From: Gemmatimonadota bacterium
Lineage (GTDB): Bacteria; Latescibacterota; UBA2968; UBA8231
NCBI GenBank assembly: GCA_009841115.1
Contig: VXML01000080.1
Coordinates: 1-64,000, forward strand
DNA length: 64,000 bases
Direction of reading: 5' to 3'
The notes beneath the pieces were generated by a model that worked only from the letters and a program-made list of their open reading frames with translations, was not told where the DNA came from and did not search any database. The position numbers and the translations under genes are program-made. Position 1 is the first letter of the stretch. Each line of letters starts with the position of its first letter. Positions 8,134 to 16,505 of the stretch are shown here, in pieces.

Positions 8134-9504
8134 TTATGGACTGTAGTAGTTCCAGGTCATTTTACTGCGGCGGTAGTGGTCTTGCGACCACAGGCGGGGA
8201 TGGTCAGAACCTGGATTCTCGGATTCGTTGAAGTAGATGTGGAGCTGGTTGCCGCGTAAGACGATCAGCTCTTCGCGCCAGTCTCCAGCCACATCGGCGA
8301 CGTAGAGTCGGTCGGCCTTCTCTTTGAAGTGGTGGAGAAAGCGACCGCTGATCGGATCGAAGATGCCAATATCGCCGGAGGTATGGCGCTCTTTGGCTGC
8401 GGCGAGTTGTTTGCGGTCGCCCGTCCAATCGATTTTGTGGATGACCTCGACGCCTCTTGCGGTCCAGCCTTCGGGCGCTACATCGTCCATTTGGTAATCC
8501 GCGATCTTCTCGCCCTGGGCGTCAAAAATGAAGGGCTTCTGATGTTCGTTATAGCGGTTCCGACACCATATCTCCAGGCCCGGCCGCTCCAAGTCGAACT
8601 CGCCGACTGCTGCATTCTGGGGTTCTTGATGGCGGAAGTGAGTTTCCCAGAAGAGTTGTTCGTGGTTGTAGAGGAAAACGCGATTGCCTCCACCTTCTTC
8701 TAAGGCGACGATTTCCAAGCCCGGTACATTGGGTAGCACGTCGTAGATGAAGATTGAGTCGATGTGACCTCGCAGGGGAATTTGTAGTAGAATTTCGCCC
8801 TCGGCAGAGACGACCGTAGCGCCGATTACTTCGTCTTGCCCATTTCTGTTCAGATCCGCCAGCCGCGCGCCGTTGTGGGCGCAGGAGACGAAATCGTCGC
8901 GTTGCCATAGGGGGACAAAATGGCTGCGACGGAGATCGTCTAGCGCATAGGCTGCTAGAAAACGACCCATGCGGTAGCCCTCGGCATTGGTGGTTTGGAG
9001 GAGTATATCCCGATCTCCTGCGCCACGGAAATTGGCGACGACCAAATGCTCCCAGCGTTGGGTGCCTTTGGGGATGGGCGGCTTTGCGGTCCACTGCTCG
9101 TGCCCTGTAGTACCATCGACCACGTGGAGCGTGCCATCTTGGGTAAGGAACAGGACTTCAACCTGTTTATCGCCATTGATGTCTGCGGCCTGAACACCTG
9201 GCCCGTGATGGCCGGGTAGGCCGATGCGCTCTGAGGAGCCGCCTATCCAGAGGTCGGTTTCGAGTGTCCAGAGTTTGCGGCCATCGTGGGCATGAGCGGT
9301 GAGATAATTGGGAACCGTGACTAGGTAATCCATGCGTCCATCGCCATTTAGATCGGCGACAATGAGGCCGCCAGCAGAATCCGTAGGACCGGGAATGTCC
9401 AATTGGATGACGAATGGATTTACGGGGTATGCAGGCCAAGGCGACCGCATGTTTCCGGTGGTGGAACAACCAGCTAGGATTAACAGCGTCAGGAGAAGTT
9501 GCAA
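8134..9504 (-). CDS. FG-GAP/VCBS propeller lipoprotein resembling family 11 rhamnogalacturonan lyases
   Basis: A lipoprotein signal peptide is clear (LLILAGC, Cys13 as lipid anchor). The 456-residue body holds repeated ADLNGDGRMDYLV-type and DINGDKQVEVLF-type calcium-loop blades of an integrin-like beta-propeller. The C-terminal RLWSQDHYRRSKMTWNYYSP resembles the ending of rhamnogalacturonan lyases (PL11), but I cannot confirm catalytic residues. It starts 3 bases after the upstream propeller gene ends. Likely surface or periplasmic carbohydrate binding or cleavage. Confidence 0.75.
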   Translation of the reverse strand: MQLLLTLLILAGCSTTGNMRSPWPAYPVNPFVIQLDIPGPTDSAGGLIVADLNGDGRMDYLVTVPNYLTAHAHDGRKLWTLETDLWIGGSSERIGLPGHHGPGVQAADINGDKQVEVLFLTQDGTLHVVDGTTGHEQWTAKPPIPKGTQRWEHLVVANFRGAGDRDILLQTTNAEGYRMGRFLAAYALDDLRRSHFVPLWQRDDFVSCAHNGARLADLNRNGQDEVIGATVVSAEGEILLQIPLRGHIDSIFIYDVLPNVPGLEIVALEEGGGNRVFLYNHEQLFWETHFRHQEPQNAAVGEFDLERPGLEIWCRNRYNEHQKPFIFDAQGEKIADYQMDDVAPEGWTARGVEVIHKIDWTGDRKQLAAAKERHTSGDIGIFDPISGRFLHHFKEKADRLYVADVAGDWREELIVLRGNQLHIYFNESENPGSDHPRLWSQDHYRRSKMTWNYYSP

Positions 9505-9507
9505 CGC

Positions 9508-10437
9508 TTAGATCCCGTTCGAGTGGGCGCAGGCCACGGCGACAATAGCACCGGGCGCGTGCCAAAACGCAGACCAACTCTCGCCTCTATCCTCGCTGCG
9601 GTAGAGCTGATCCTCGACAGCGGCCCAAGCAATCCCCTCGGCGTCAAAGGCGATGTGGAAGGTGTCGATATTGCCCTTGGCCTCGGGGAAGCCGGCAAGC
9701 GCTTGGGTCCAGGTGCGGCCCGCGTCGTGCGAAAAGTAGAGCTTGCCCTGCACGTCTCTGCCGTGACCAGGCCCTTTGCTGACGCTGGCTAACAGGCAGT
9801 CGGGATCGCGCGGGTGGACGGCTACGGCGCGGCCATAGCGGCTTGCCAATCCTTCCTTCCGATGATCCCAAGAGTGGCCGTAGTCATCGCTGACAAAGAC
9901 CGCGTCTGCGGTGTTGGCGTACAGGCGTCCCTCCATAGGGGCGGTGGCCACCTGATGCACATCGGCGTGCAAGTCCGGTGTTACCGGCTCCCAAGTAGCG
10001 CCGCGGTCGGGCGAGCGCATGATGCTGCCGACGTGGATATCGGCAAAGACCCAGTCGCCACTGTGCGCCAGGCTGCGCACGGCCGGTGGACCGCCCCAAG
10101 GCGTGTACCAGCTCTGGCGGCATTCCAAAGCGTCAAAGGATTCTATCCGGCGCGCTGGCTCGTCGCCGTCGAGGCAGTACACGTGGGGCGGCTCGGTGCC
10201 CAGCAGCACTTGCAGCGGCTCTTCGGACAGCAGAGCGATGCTCTCCACTGGATCGCCGATGCCGGTGGCCTGCGGTTGAGCTTGGCCATTGGCCAAGACG
10301 ACTACTTGGCCGTCGGTTAGGCCAATGGCGGAACAGCGGACGCCCTCGTCTAGGCAGCGGATGCCGTCAATGGCCAAGCGTTGCGTGGGCGTGCCATTCT
10401 CCAAAGTGAAGAGCTGATTGTTGGTGGCTATGAGCAT
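9508..10437 (-). CDS. BNR/sialidase-like beta-propeller protein
   Basis: The chosen start (ATG at 10437) has a strong AGGAGG eight bases upstream; a longer frame from 10482 lacks this. The 309-residue protein has BNR-type Asp-box sequences (SPDRGATWEPV, SDDYGHSW, SHDAGRTW, SEDRGESW), as in WD40/YVTN/BNR or exo-alpha-sialidase-like propellers. There is no signal peptide. Asp boxes alone do not show sialidase activity; the arginine triad is not evident. Part of the four-gene leftward run. Confidence 0.78.
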   Translation of the reverse strand: MLIATNNQLFTLENGTPTQRLAIDGIRCLDEGVRCSAIGLTDGQVVVLANGQAQPQATGIGDPVESIALLSEEPLQVLLGTEPPHVYCLDGDEPARRIESFDALECRQSWYTPWGGPPAVRSLAHSGDWVFADIHVGSIMRSPDRGATWEPVTPDLHADVHQVATAPMEGRLYANTADAVFVSDDYGHSWDHRKEGLASRYGRAVAVHPRDPDCLLASVSKGPGHGRDVQGKLYFSHDAGRTWTQALAGFPEAKGNIDTFHIAFDAEGIAWAAVEDQLYRSEDRGESWSAFWHAPGAIVAVACAHSNGI

Positions 10438-10509
10438 GATCGTCCTCCTGACGTTGGTTTTACAAAAGCCAAATTTGCACAAATGGGGCCAATGATTTGA
10501 CGCACCTTC

Positions 10510-11799
10510 TCAGCGCTTGAAGTCGTACTCCATTAGTTCGGCAGTGCCCTGCCAGACGATACCATTGTGCCCCAGCCGACGTGCTTCGCTGACGATGCGG
10601 TCGATTGCTTCTGGTGGCCAACCCTCTCCGTGGATAATCGGATAGGAAGGCATGTCTGCCGGTAGGTACAGTTTTGCCTTCACCAAATCCCGCAAAACCA
10701 AGTCGGCCGTGGGGATTCGATAGGCCAGCGTCGCTGGCTCGTCAGCGCCGTATGCGGCAATGGTCTCCGGCAACCCCATGCCGTCGTACCCCGTAAAGCG
10801 ATAGACGAGTTGCAGGGCATCCTGTTCCTGCAGGTTGGGAATTTCCTCCTGCAGAAAGCGGGCCCACTCGATGAACGTATTGCAGACAAAGGCGGAGATG
10901 TGGGACACCAGCGGGCTAGCAAAATCGGCCATCTCACCCCAGCGCCGGTAATCGTGGCCCGCGGTCAGGGCCATGGAGGCCGGGTAGGTGTCGGTGCCAA
11001 AGGCTTTGTTGGGGGCCGCCGCGTGCACCGCCGCCCGAAAGCGCGCCAGATTGCGGACGATCAGGTCACAGCGGAAGCGGACCCAGTCGAGTACCCCCGA
11101 TCCCAGACCGAGCGCGTGGATCACATCGAAGAAACCAATCCCGAGACGGACTACCTCGCCGAGGCGAACGCCGTCGAGCTGACGCAGGCCCTCCCGGGCG
11201 CGCTGTAAATCCTCGACCATTGCTCCCATGTCGTAACCGAGCTCTTGGGCGGCGGCGGTGCAAGAAGAACAGGTGCAGCCAAAAAGCCCTAGGGGAAAAC
11301 TGCCCATCGGATAGCGGAAGTGGGTGATGTCGAGCGCGTCGAGATCGTACTGAGTCACCCAGTACACGCACACTGCCTCGATCCAGTCTTGCACATCCTG
11401 CCGCGATGGACAGAACATGAGACGGCGGATCGTCCAAGCTCCTCCGTACGTCCACACATTCAGGCCGGCCTCTTTTAGCTGTCCCACGGCCCTTCTGAAT
11501 GCTTCGTCGTCGCCCCGGGCCGCAACGCCGGGACCGCACAGGGCTTGGGCCTGCTGGTATTCCCTCGGATCTACGGGCCGACCATCGAAGTGCCGTATGA
11601 CGAGCTTGCTCAGTTCCGCTTCTGTCGGCGTGCGTCCTCCATAGGGACTGAGGGCGAGCACCTCTTCTGATAGCTGGCCTGTAAAGGAGAGAACCACTGT
11701 ATTCAGACCGATCTCATCGCGCAGGCGCTCGACGTAATCGGGGTATTTGAGGACCTCATCCGTGGTGAGATAAATTCCCGTGAGCCAATTATTGGTCAT
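10510..11799 (-). CDS. Predicted TIM-barrel glycosidase-like protein of unknown function
   Basis: 429 residues without a signal peptide and with a good AAGGAAA ribosome-binding site. The opening (LTTDEVLKYPDYVERLRDEIGLNTVVL) and repeated beta-strand/helix pattern suggest a TIM barrel. LDALDITHFRYP and GLFGCTCSSCTAAAQELGYD are reminiscent of bacterial glycoside-hydrolase-like barrels that carry a CxCxxC cluster. I do not recognise a named family. It is first in the run leading to the two propellers and the ankyrin protein, suggesting a carbohydrate-related task. Confidence 0.55.
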   Translation of the reverse strand: MTNNWLTGIYLTTDEVLKYPDYVERLRDEIGLNTVVLSFTGQLSEEVLALSPYGGRTPTEAELSKLVIRHFDGRPVDPREYQQAQALCGPGVAARGDDEAFRRAVGQLKEAGLNVWTYGGAWTIRRLMFCPSRQDVQDWIEAVCVYWVTQYDLDALDITHFRYPMGSFPLGLFGCTCSSCTAAAQELGYDMGAMVEDLQRAREGLRQLDGVRLGEVVRLGIGFFDVIHALGLGSGVLDWVRFRCDLIVRNLARFRAAVHAAAPNKAFGTDTYPASMALTAGHDYRRWGEMADFASPLVSHISAFVCNTFIEWARFLQEEIPNLQEQDALQLVYRFTGYDGMGLPETIAAYGADEPATLAYRIPTADLVLRDLVKAKLYLPADMPSYPIIHGEGWPPEAIDRIVSEARRLGHNGIVWQGTAELMEYDFKR

Positions 11800-11829
11800 T
11801 GGTTTCCTTCCTATCGAATCACAAAAGCC

Positions 11830-11876
11830 AAACCCGCCGACTCATGGCATGGCGCGCATGGTGCCGGCGGGTTTTT
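11830..11876 (+). terminator. Terminator-like hairpin in a divergent intergenic region
   Basis: AAACCCGCCG (11830-11839) pairs with CGGCGGGTTT (11865-11874) and is followed by a run of T on the plus strand; the minus strand also has a T-rich flank. It sits between two genes that diverge, so neither needs a terminator here. It could be an attenuator in the leader of the leftward gene or end a small RNA. Confidence 0.55.
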
Positions 11877-12040
11877 GTGGCAGCCTGTTAAGCCGTATGA
11901 AACTAAGCTATTCCAACTCTGTCAAGGCCGCAGTTTTGCGAATAATGAAGCGACCGCTTATTTAAGACGACGTAAATCTCTTATGTTGCTAAGATCAGAT
12001 TGTGGACGATGCACTATACTAAAAAAAACCTGGAGGAAAA

Positions 12041-12613
12041 ATGGTTCTCAGTGACCGCGTGATCAAGACGCTACTGGCAGAGGGCAAAATCGTCGTCGAG
12101 CCGTTGGGGGAGGGGTGCATTCAGCCGGCCAGCGTTGATGTTCATCTCGACAAGCGCATTCTCGTGTTCCGCAACTCGCGCCGCCCATTTATCGACGTGC
12201 GCGAGGACTTGAGAGACTTAACCGAGATGGAGGAGATTGGAGAGCAGCCGTTTATGCTGCATCCGGGCGAGTTCGTGCTGGGCAGTACTCTTGAGACGAT
12301 AGAGTTACCGGACGACTTGGTGGCGCGGCTTGAGGGCAAGAGTTCGCTGGGGCGCATCGGGCTGCTGATTCACTCTACTGCGGGGTATGTGGATCCCGGC
12401 TGGAAGGGCCATCTGACGCTGGAACTGAGCAATGTGGCGAATCTGCCCATCACTCTGTATCAGGGCATGAAGATAGGGCAGCTCTCGTTCCTGCAGCTAG
12501 CGACGCCAGCGGACAGTCCCTACGGTTCGCCGGGGCTGGGCAGCAAGTACCAGGGGCAGACCGTGCCCACGGCTAGCCGCGCGTACCGGGATTTTGAGGA
12601 CGGCAAGGGTTAG
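12041..12613 (+). CDS. dcd: dCTP deaminase
   Basis: 190 residues, the normal length. The signature SSLGRIGLLIHSTAGYVDP (101-119) and the catalytic glutamate E128 in HLTLELSN are present, with the C-terminal YQGQ nucleotide-binding loop at 170-173. The enzyme makes dUTP from dCTP for thymidylate synthesis; whether this form also hydrolyses dUTP (bifunctional type) cannot be judged by eye. GGAGG lies 6 bases upstream of ATG, with a TATACT element at 12015-12020. A GNAT gene follows 50 bases downstream. Confidence 0.95.
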   Translation: MVLSDRVIKTLLAEGKIVVEPLGEGCIQPASVDVHLDKRILVFRNSRRPFIDVREDLRDLTEMEEIGEQPFMLHPGEFVLGSTLETIELPDDLVARLEGKSSLGRIGLLIHSTAGYVDPGWKGHLTLELSNVANLPITLYQGMKIGQLSFLQLATPADSPYGSPGLGSKYQGQTVPTASRAYRDFEDGKG

Positions 12614-12663
12614 CAACTGCAGGCGCGTCTTTTGGAAGTAACAATCTATCCGAGGAGCCAACT

Positions 12664-13557
12664 ATGGTACAAATAGCACCACTAGATCGCTCTCATCTTC
12701 CTCAGGTCTTGGCGCTCGTCAACAGTCATCTTAGCACCGTGATACCTGGGTGGGGCTTGACTGCTGAGTACTTTTGGGAGCGCCTGCAGAGCGAGCCGCA
12801 AGAGTACATCACTGATCCTTGGGTTGTCGAAAGAAGATCCATTGTTGGCATAGTCAGGGATCGCGTTTGCGCGGCGGCGCATCTCCTCCGATACGGCGAC
12901 GACACGCGCTGGAAGGGAGTTGGAGACATTGCTTGGATCTTGTTCTGGCCCAAAGAGCGCGAAGCTGGCGAAGCAGTTATGACGGAGTGCCGGCACCAGA
13001 TGAACGATTGGCAGGTGGTGGACGAGCAGATTTCGGGCCCCTTGCCGGTTCCTGCTTGCGTAGGAATACCGGATGTCTGGCCGCACATAAGCGGTCTGAT
13101 AGAACAATTTGGCTATTCCGCGAATGAGGACATTGACGAATCCGTCTATGGTGGCACGCTGAAGAAAATAGCTGCTCCTGGTGAGCCGCCAGTAAAAGGC
13201 GTAACGATCCAACGCGATGTGGGAGATTTCGGCACGCGACTTGTCGCGCGGTTAGATGGAAACGACATCGCACACTGCGAATGTATTTCAGATCTCACGC
13301 AAGGCGGCCAATTGCCTGCATTGGCAGGATGGGCTGAGCTTTCGGAGGTCGAAACGAGTGAAACGATGCGGAATCAGGGAGTCGGTTCGTGGGTCGTTGG
13401 TCACGCCGTTGAATGGCTACGGCTAGCTAGGTGCGATCGGATCGTGCTGTCTGTTGATCGAGATGATGAAAAAGCGGGCGCAGGAAGGTTTTACCAGCGG
13501 TTTGGCTGGCTGCCGCTGGTGCGACAAAAGCACTGGCGAGGACAGAAAGAAAAATGA
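12664..13557 (+). CDS. GNAT-family N-acetyltransferase
   Basis: 297 residues with two regions. The C-terminal half has the acetyl-CoA binding pattern RNQGVGSWVVGHAVEWLR followed by ARCDRIVLSV and the FYQRFGWLP ending of GNAT enzymes; the N-terminal half is probably a degenerate second GNAT fold. GAGGAGCC lies upstream of the ATG. Substrate unknown. Likely co-transcribed with dcd. Confidence 0.8.
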   Translation: MVQIAPLDRSHLPQVLALVNSHLSTVIPGWGLTAEYFWERLQSEPQEYITDPWVVERRSIVGIVRDRVCAAAHLLRYGDDTRWKGVGDIAWILFWPKEREAGEAVMTECRHQMNDWQVVDEQISGPLPVPACVGIPDVWPHISGLIEQFGYSANEDIDESVYGGTLKKIAAPGEPPVKGVTIQRDVGDFGTRLVARLDGNDIAHCECISDLTQGGQLPALAGWAELSEVETSETMRNQGVGSWVVGHAVEWLRLARCDRIVLSVDRDDEKAGAGRFYQRFGWLPLVRQKHWRGQKEK

Positions 13558-13593
13558 CGGTGCACTCGACGGGTGGGTGTCGCTAAATCCGAG

Positions 13594-13618
13594 TTATCGC
13601 AGCCTTGCTTTGCGATAA
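13594..13618. terminator. Small hairpin between convergent genes
   Basis: TTATCGCA (13594-13601) pairs perfectly with TGCGATAA (13611-13618) around a 9-nt loop, between the rightward GNAT gene and the leftward hicB-like gene. There is no T tract on either side, so terminator function is uncertain. Confidence 0.35.
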
Positions 13619-13649
13619 TAAGAGTTGGTATATGGAGCCGTTGTCGCGT

Positions 13650-13991
13650 CTAGAGGCGCGGTGAATCTTGAGCTAGTTTTTGGGCCACCAAGGCGTTCAT
13701 GCTAATACCGGCTCGCCCGGCCTCCATTGCCAGCCGTCGATGCAGGCGTTTATCAATCCGCACGTTGAATTGACCGCTGTATTCTTTTCGGGCAGGGGCG
13801 ACCGGCACCGGCTCGTTGTGTGCCCGATAGCTTTCCTTGGCCGCTTCCCAAGCTATGGTCAACTCTGCCAACGCTGCGGCTGGTGTATCGGCAAAGGCCG
13901 AAATGCCGGGCATTTCTACCAAGTGCGCCAGCCAATCGCCGTCTTCATCCTGAAAGAGATTGACCGAGAAGCCGTCGAAGTTATCCGCCAT
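13650..13991 (-). CDS. HicB-family antitoxin-like protein (orphan)
   Basis: The ATG at 13991 is preceded by AGAGGA; a longer frame from 14021 is less likely. The 113-residue product has the HicB N-terminal fold (DEDGDWLAHLVEMPGISAFADT, then AALAELTIAWEAAKES) and a C-terminal ribbon-helix-helix (FNVRIDKRLHRRLAMEAGRA). HicB neutralises the HicA RNase and represses the operon. No hicA frame is seen on either side within several hundred bases, so this is an orphan, possibly a stand-alone regulator. Confidence 0.82.
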   Translation of the reverse strand: MADNFDGFSVNLFQDEDGDWLAHLVEMPGISAFADTPAAALAELTIAWEAAKESYRAHNEPVPVAPARKEYSGQFNVRIDKRLHRRLAMEAGRAGISMNALVAQKLAQDSPRL

Positions 13992-14180
13992 CGCTTTGTT
14001 CCTCTTTTGCTGGCTGACCATGTGTGTAACTATATACGGTTACAGATAACAGCACAAGGGAGATATTCGACGGCCTGTACTGGATCGCGTCCCGCCAGCA
14101 TTTTGACGGTGCTATAAGGCACAGTATCTTCCTTGCAAAGCTACGCTATTTCTCAATCATCCCCTAACCGGAGCCTCGCC

Positions 14181-15545
14181 ATGACCGCGCCCATCGCCTT
14201 GGGATCCCGCCGCGAATTATTCGTCGATCACTTTCTCATTGAACACCTCAATGGGGCCGCTCTGCACCTGCATCCGCCCAGCCGCCGCGAAGTGGTCTAT
14301 CAAGTCTCTCAGCCTTGGGACAATGCCTGCACGGGCTGCTACAATCTCACCCAGGACGGGGATCGAATCCTGCTGTACTACCGAGGCTTCTATCCGATTG
14401 GCGCGGACTACGCCGACGGCGCGGCCAGCCAGACCACCAACTTGGCGGTCAGCACCGATGGCATCCACTTTACGCAGCCGGAACTGGGCTTGGTCGAATT
14501 CAACGGCACGCGCAAAAACAACGTCCTAATCCAAGGCTACGAGAGCCACAATTTCTGCGTCTTCCTCGATGCCAATCCCGCGGCCGATCCGAGCCAGCGA
14601 TTCAAAGCGGTGGGCGGCACGGGCCAGTCCAACTTGCACGGCTTTGCCTCGTCCGACGGCCTCCACTGGACTCCGGTCAAAGAAGGCCCCTTGGACGTCA
14701 CCGGGGCCTTTGACTCGGTCAACGTCGCCCTGTGGGACGCCCACATTGGGCGCTATCGCCTCTTCAGTCGCTACTTCGACACCACCGGCGCTCGGGTGCG
14801 GGCCATCCAGAGTTGCACCTCCGAAGACTTCATCCACTGGACGTCGCCACAGCCTCACCAGTACGCCGACGACGTGCCGTTGGAGCACTTCTACACCAAC
14901 GCCACTACGCCTTGTCCCGGTGCTGAGCACATCCTGCTGTCGTTTCCCATGCGCTTTTTGCCCGAGCGCCAACTCGACATCGCGGCGATGGATTACCCTG
15001 GGTCGGGTCTGTCCGATGCGGTGTTTATGAGTAGCCGCGACGGCGTCCACTGGGACCGCCCCTTTATGGAAGCGTGGGTGCGCCCCGGCACGGATCAGCG
15101 CAACTGGTCCCATCGCAGTTGCACGCCTGCTCCTGGCTTGGTGCAAACTGCTGACGACGAATGGTCTATGTACCTTTCGGAAAATTACGGCTGGTCAACG
15201 AATCGCTTGCGCCGCGTGGTGGTGCGGCCGCACGGTTTTGCCTCGGTGCGGGCCGGGTATAGAGGCGGTGAATTGCTCACCCGTCCCTTGCTGTTAGAAG
15301 AGGCTGCCTTGCGTCTCAACTACGCGACCTCAGCGGCGGGGTCGCTGCGGATGGAACTCCAGGACGAGTCAGGTCAGCCGCTGCCCGGGTACGCTTTGGA
15401 GGAAATGGAGCCGATCTACGGCGACCAACTCGACGCGCCAGTGGCTTGGAAAGCAGGCGGTGACTTGTCTGGGCTCAAGGGCCGTCCGGTGCGTCTGCGG
15501 GTGGTGTTACAGGACGCTGATTTATTTGCTGTGCGGGCCGCGTGA
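14181..15545 (+). CDS. Glycosidase-like beta-propeller protein (GH32/43/62-like fold)
   Basis: The start at ATG 14181 has GGAG upstream and begins MTAPIALGSRRELFVDHFLI; an in-frame ATG at 14133 lacks such a site. 454 residues with repeated propeller strands (LAVSTDGIHFTQPELGLVEF; FASSDGLHWTPVKEGPLDV; VFMSSRDGVHWDRPF) as in five-bladed glycosidase families and a C-terminal beta-sandwich. Planctomycete and Latescibacterota genomes carry many such uncharacterised proteins. No signal peptide. Catalytic acids cannot be assigned by eye. It ends 3 bases before the convergent DUF4956 gene. Confidence 0.65.
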   Translation: MTAPIALGSRRELFVDHFLIEHLNGAALHLHPPSRREVVYQVSQPWDNACTGCYNLTQDGDRILLYYRGFYPIGADYADGAASQTTNLAVSTDGIHFTQPELGLVEFNGTRKNNVLIQGYESHNFCVFLDANPAADPSQRFKAVGGTGQSNLHGFASSDGLHWTPVKEGPLDVTGAFDSVNVALWDAHIGRYRLFSRYFDTTGARVRAIQSCTSEDFIHWTSPQPHQYADDVPLEHFYTNATTPCPGAEHILLSFPMRFLPERQLDIAAMDYPGSGLSDAVFMSSRDGVHWDRPFMEAWVRPGTDQRNWSHRSCTPAPGLVQTADDEWSMYLSENYGWSTNRLRRVVVRPHGFASVRAGYRGGELLTRPLLLEEAALRLNYATSAAGSLRMELQDESGQPLPGYALEEMEPIYGDQLDAPVAWKAGGDLSGLKGRPVRLRVVLQDADLFAVRAA

Positions 15546-15548
15546 AAG

Positions 15549-16484
15549 TTACGAGTTATTACCTCTCATTCTTACGTGGTTGATATAACCTTTGCCGCTT
15601 TCTTCAATATCCCGGATTAGGGAGAGCGGATTAACGGATTTTTTTAACCAAACATCAAACAGCACGACGACCGTTCCATCCTCATTATTGATCACATCTG
15701 CTACCTGCCAGCGCTTGGTATTGGAATTTAGGATCAGGTCCGTTGCTTTTTGAACCTCCTCGACGTTCGTTGCGTGTACTTCGATCTGAGCGTCACGGGG
15801 TTTTTGGGTAGCAACAGCCGTGTCGCCCGCTTCAGAGACTTGGGCCGATTTGTCGGGATAAACAATGGTCCAGCCGGATATTACGGCTGGTCGCGCGCCA
15901 AAATTGCTTTTCCACACGCCCAGCGCTATGGCGACGAAAACCAACGATGCGAGGTACGCGACGGTAGTAAGCTGGGTGCCGGCCGCTAGGCCTATGCCGA
16001 TGGCCATAAACATGTACACGGCATCCATCGGCTCTTCGAGTGAGGTGCGAAAGCGCACGGCAGCCACGATGCCCGCCAAGCTGAAGGCGAGGGCAAGACT
16101 ACCTTTAACTAAAAAAACGACCAGCGTTATGGAGGTGGGTATCACGAGCAGCGTGTGAGCAAAGGATTGACTGTATTTCTTGCGCGGCCGCGTCCAGCGA
16201 TATACCCAAGTAACGGGGAGCGTAACCCCGAAGGCCAGCACCAAAGCGACCATAACTGGAATGGTATGTGCAGGATCGATAAGCCGGGCTACTCCTTCTT
16301 CGATATTGCCGAGCGGAAATGGAATGGTGTCGGCCCCGAACTCCAAGGATTTTGCTACGAAGATGCGTTTGCGCTCTTGGGCGACGTAGTAGAGGATCTG
16401 GGGGAAGAGATAAAAAATCCCGCTGAGGGCTAAAAGCCATGCAGCGTAGTAAACGAGCAGACGTATGATCATGTTGTTGAGCAT
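15549..16484 (-). CDS. DUF4956-family inner-membrane protein
   Basis: 311 residues with membrane segments at roughly 8-28, 75-95, 110-130 and 135-190. The segment containing AGIVAAVRFRTSLEEPMDAV followed by FMAIGIGLAAG is the diagnostic DUF4956 core. A soluble C-terminal domain (from about 205) follows. A strong AAGGAGGG precedes the ATG. It starts 21 bases after the kinase-like/Omp85 gene and is the last gene of a leftward operon. In other genomes DUF4956 genes often sit beside VTC-type polyphosphate polymerase or CotH-kinase genes; here the neighbour has a different kinase-like domain. Confidence 0.88.
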   Translation of the reverse strand: MLNNMIIRLLVYYAAWLLALSGIFYLFPQILYYVAQERKRIFVAKSLEFGADTIPFPLGNIEEGVARLIDPAHTIPVMVALVLAFGVTLPVTWVYRWTRPRKKYSQSFAHTLLVIPTSITLVVFLVKGSLALAFSLAGIVAAVRFRTSLEEPMDAVYMFMAIGIGLAAGTQLTTVAYLASLVFVAIALGVWKSNFGARPAVISGWTIVYPDKSAQVSEAGDTAVATQKPRDAQIEVHATNVEEVQKATDLILNSNTKRWQVADVINNEDGTVVVLFDVWLKKSVNPLSLIRDIEESGKGYINHVRMRGNNS

Positions 16485-16505
16485 TATGTATCCCTCCTTA
16501 ATTAG

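Noticed and set aside
9508-10437. Calling the BNR protein a sialidase
   Set aside because: Asp boxes are present but the catalytic arginine triad is not evident; many BNR proteins are not sialidases.
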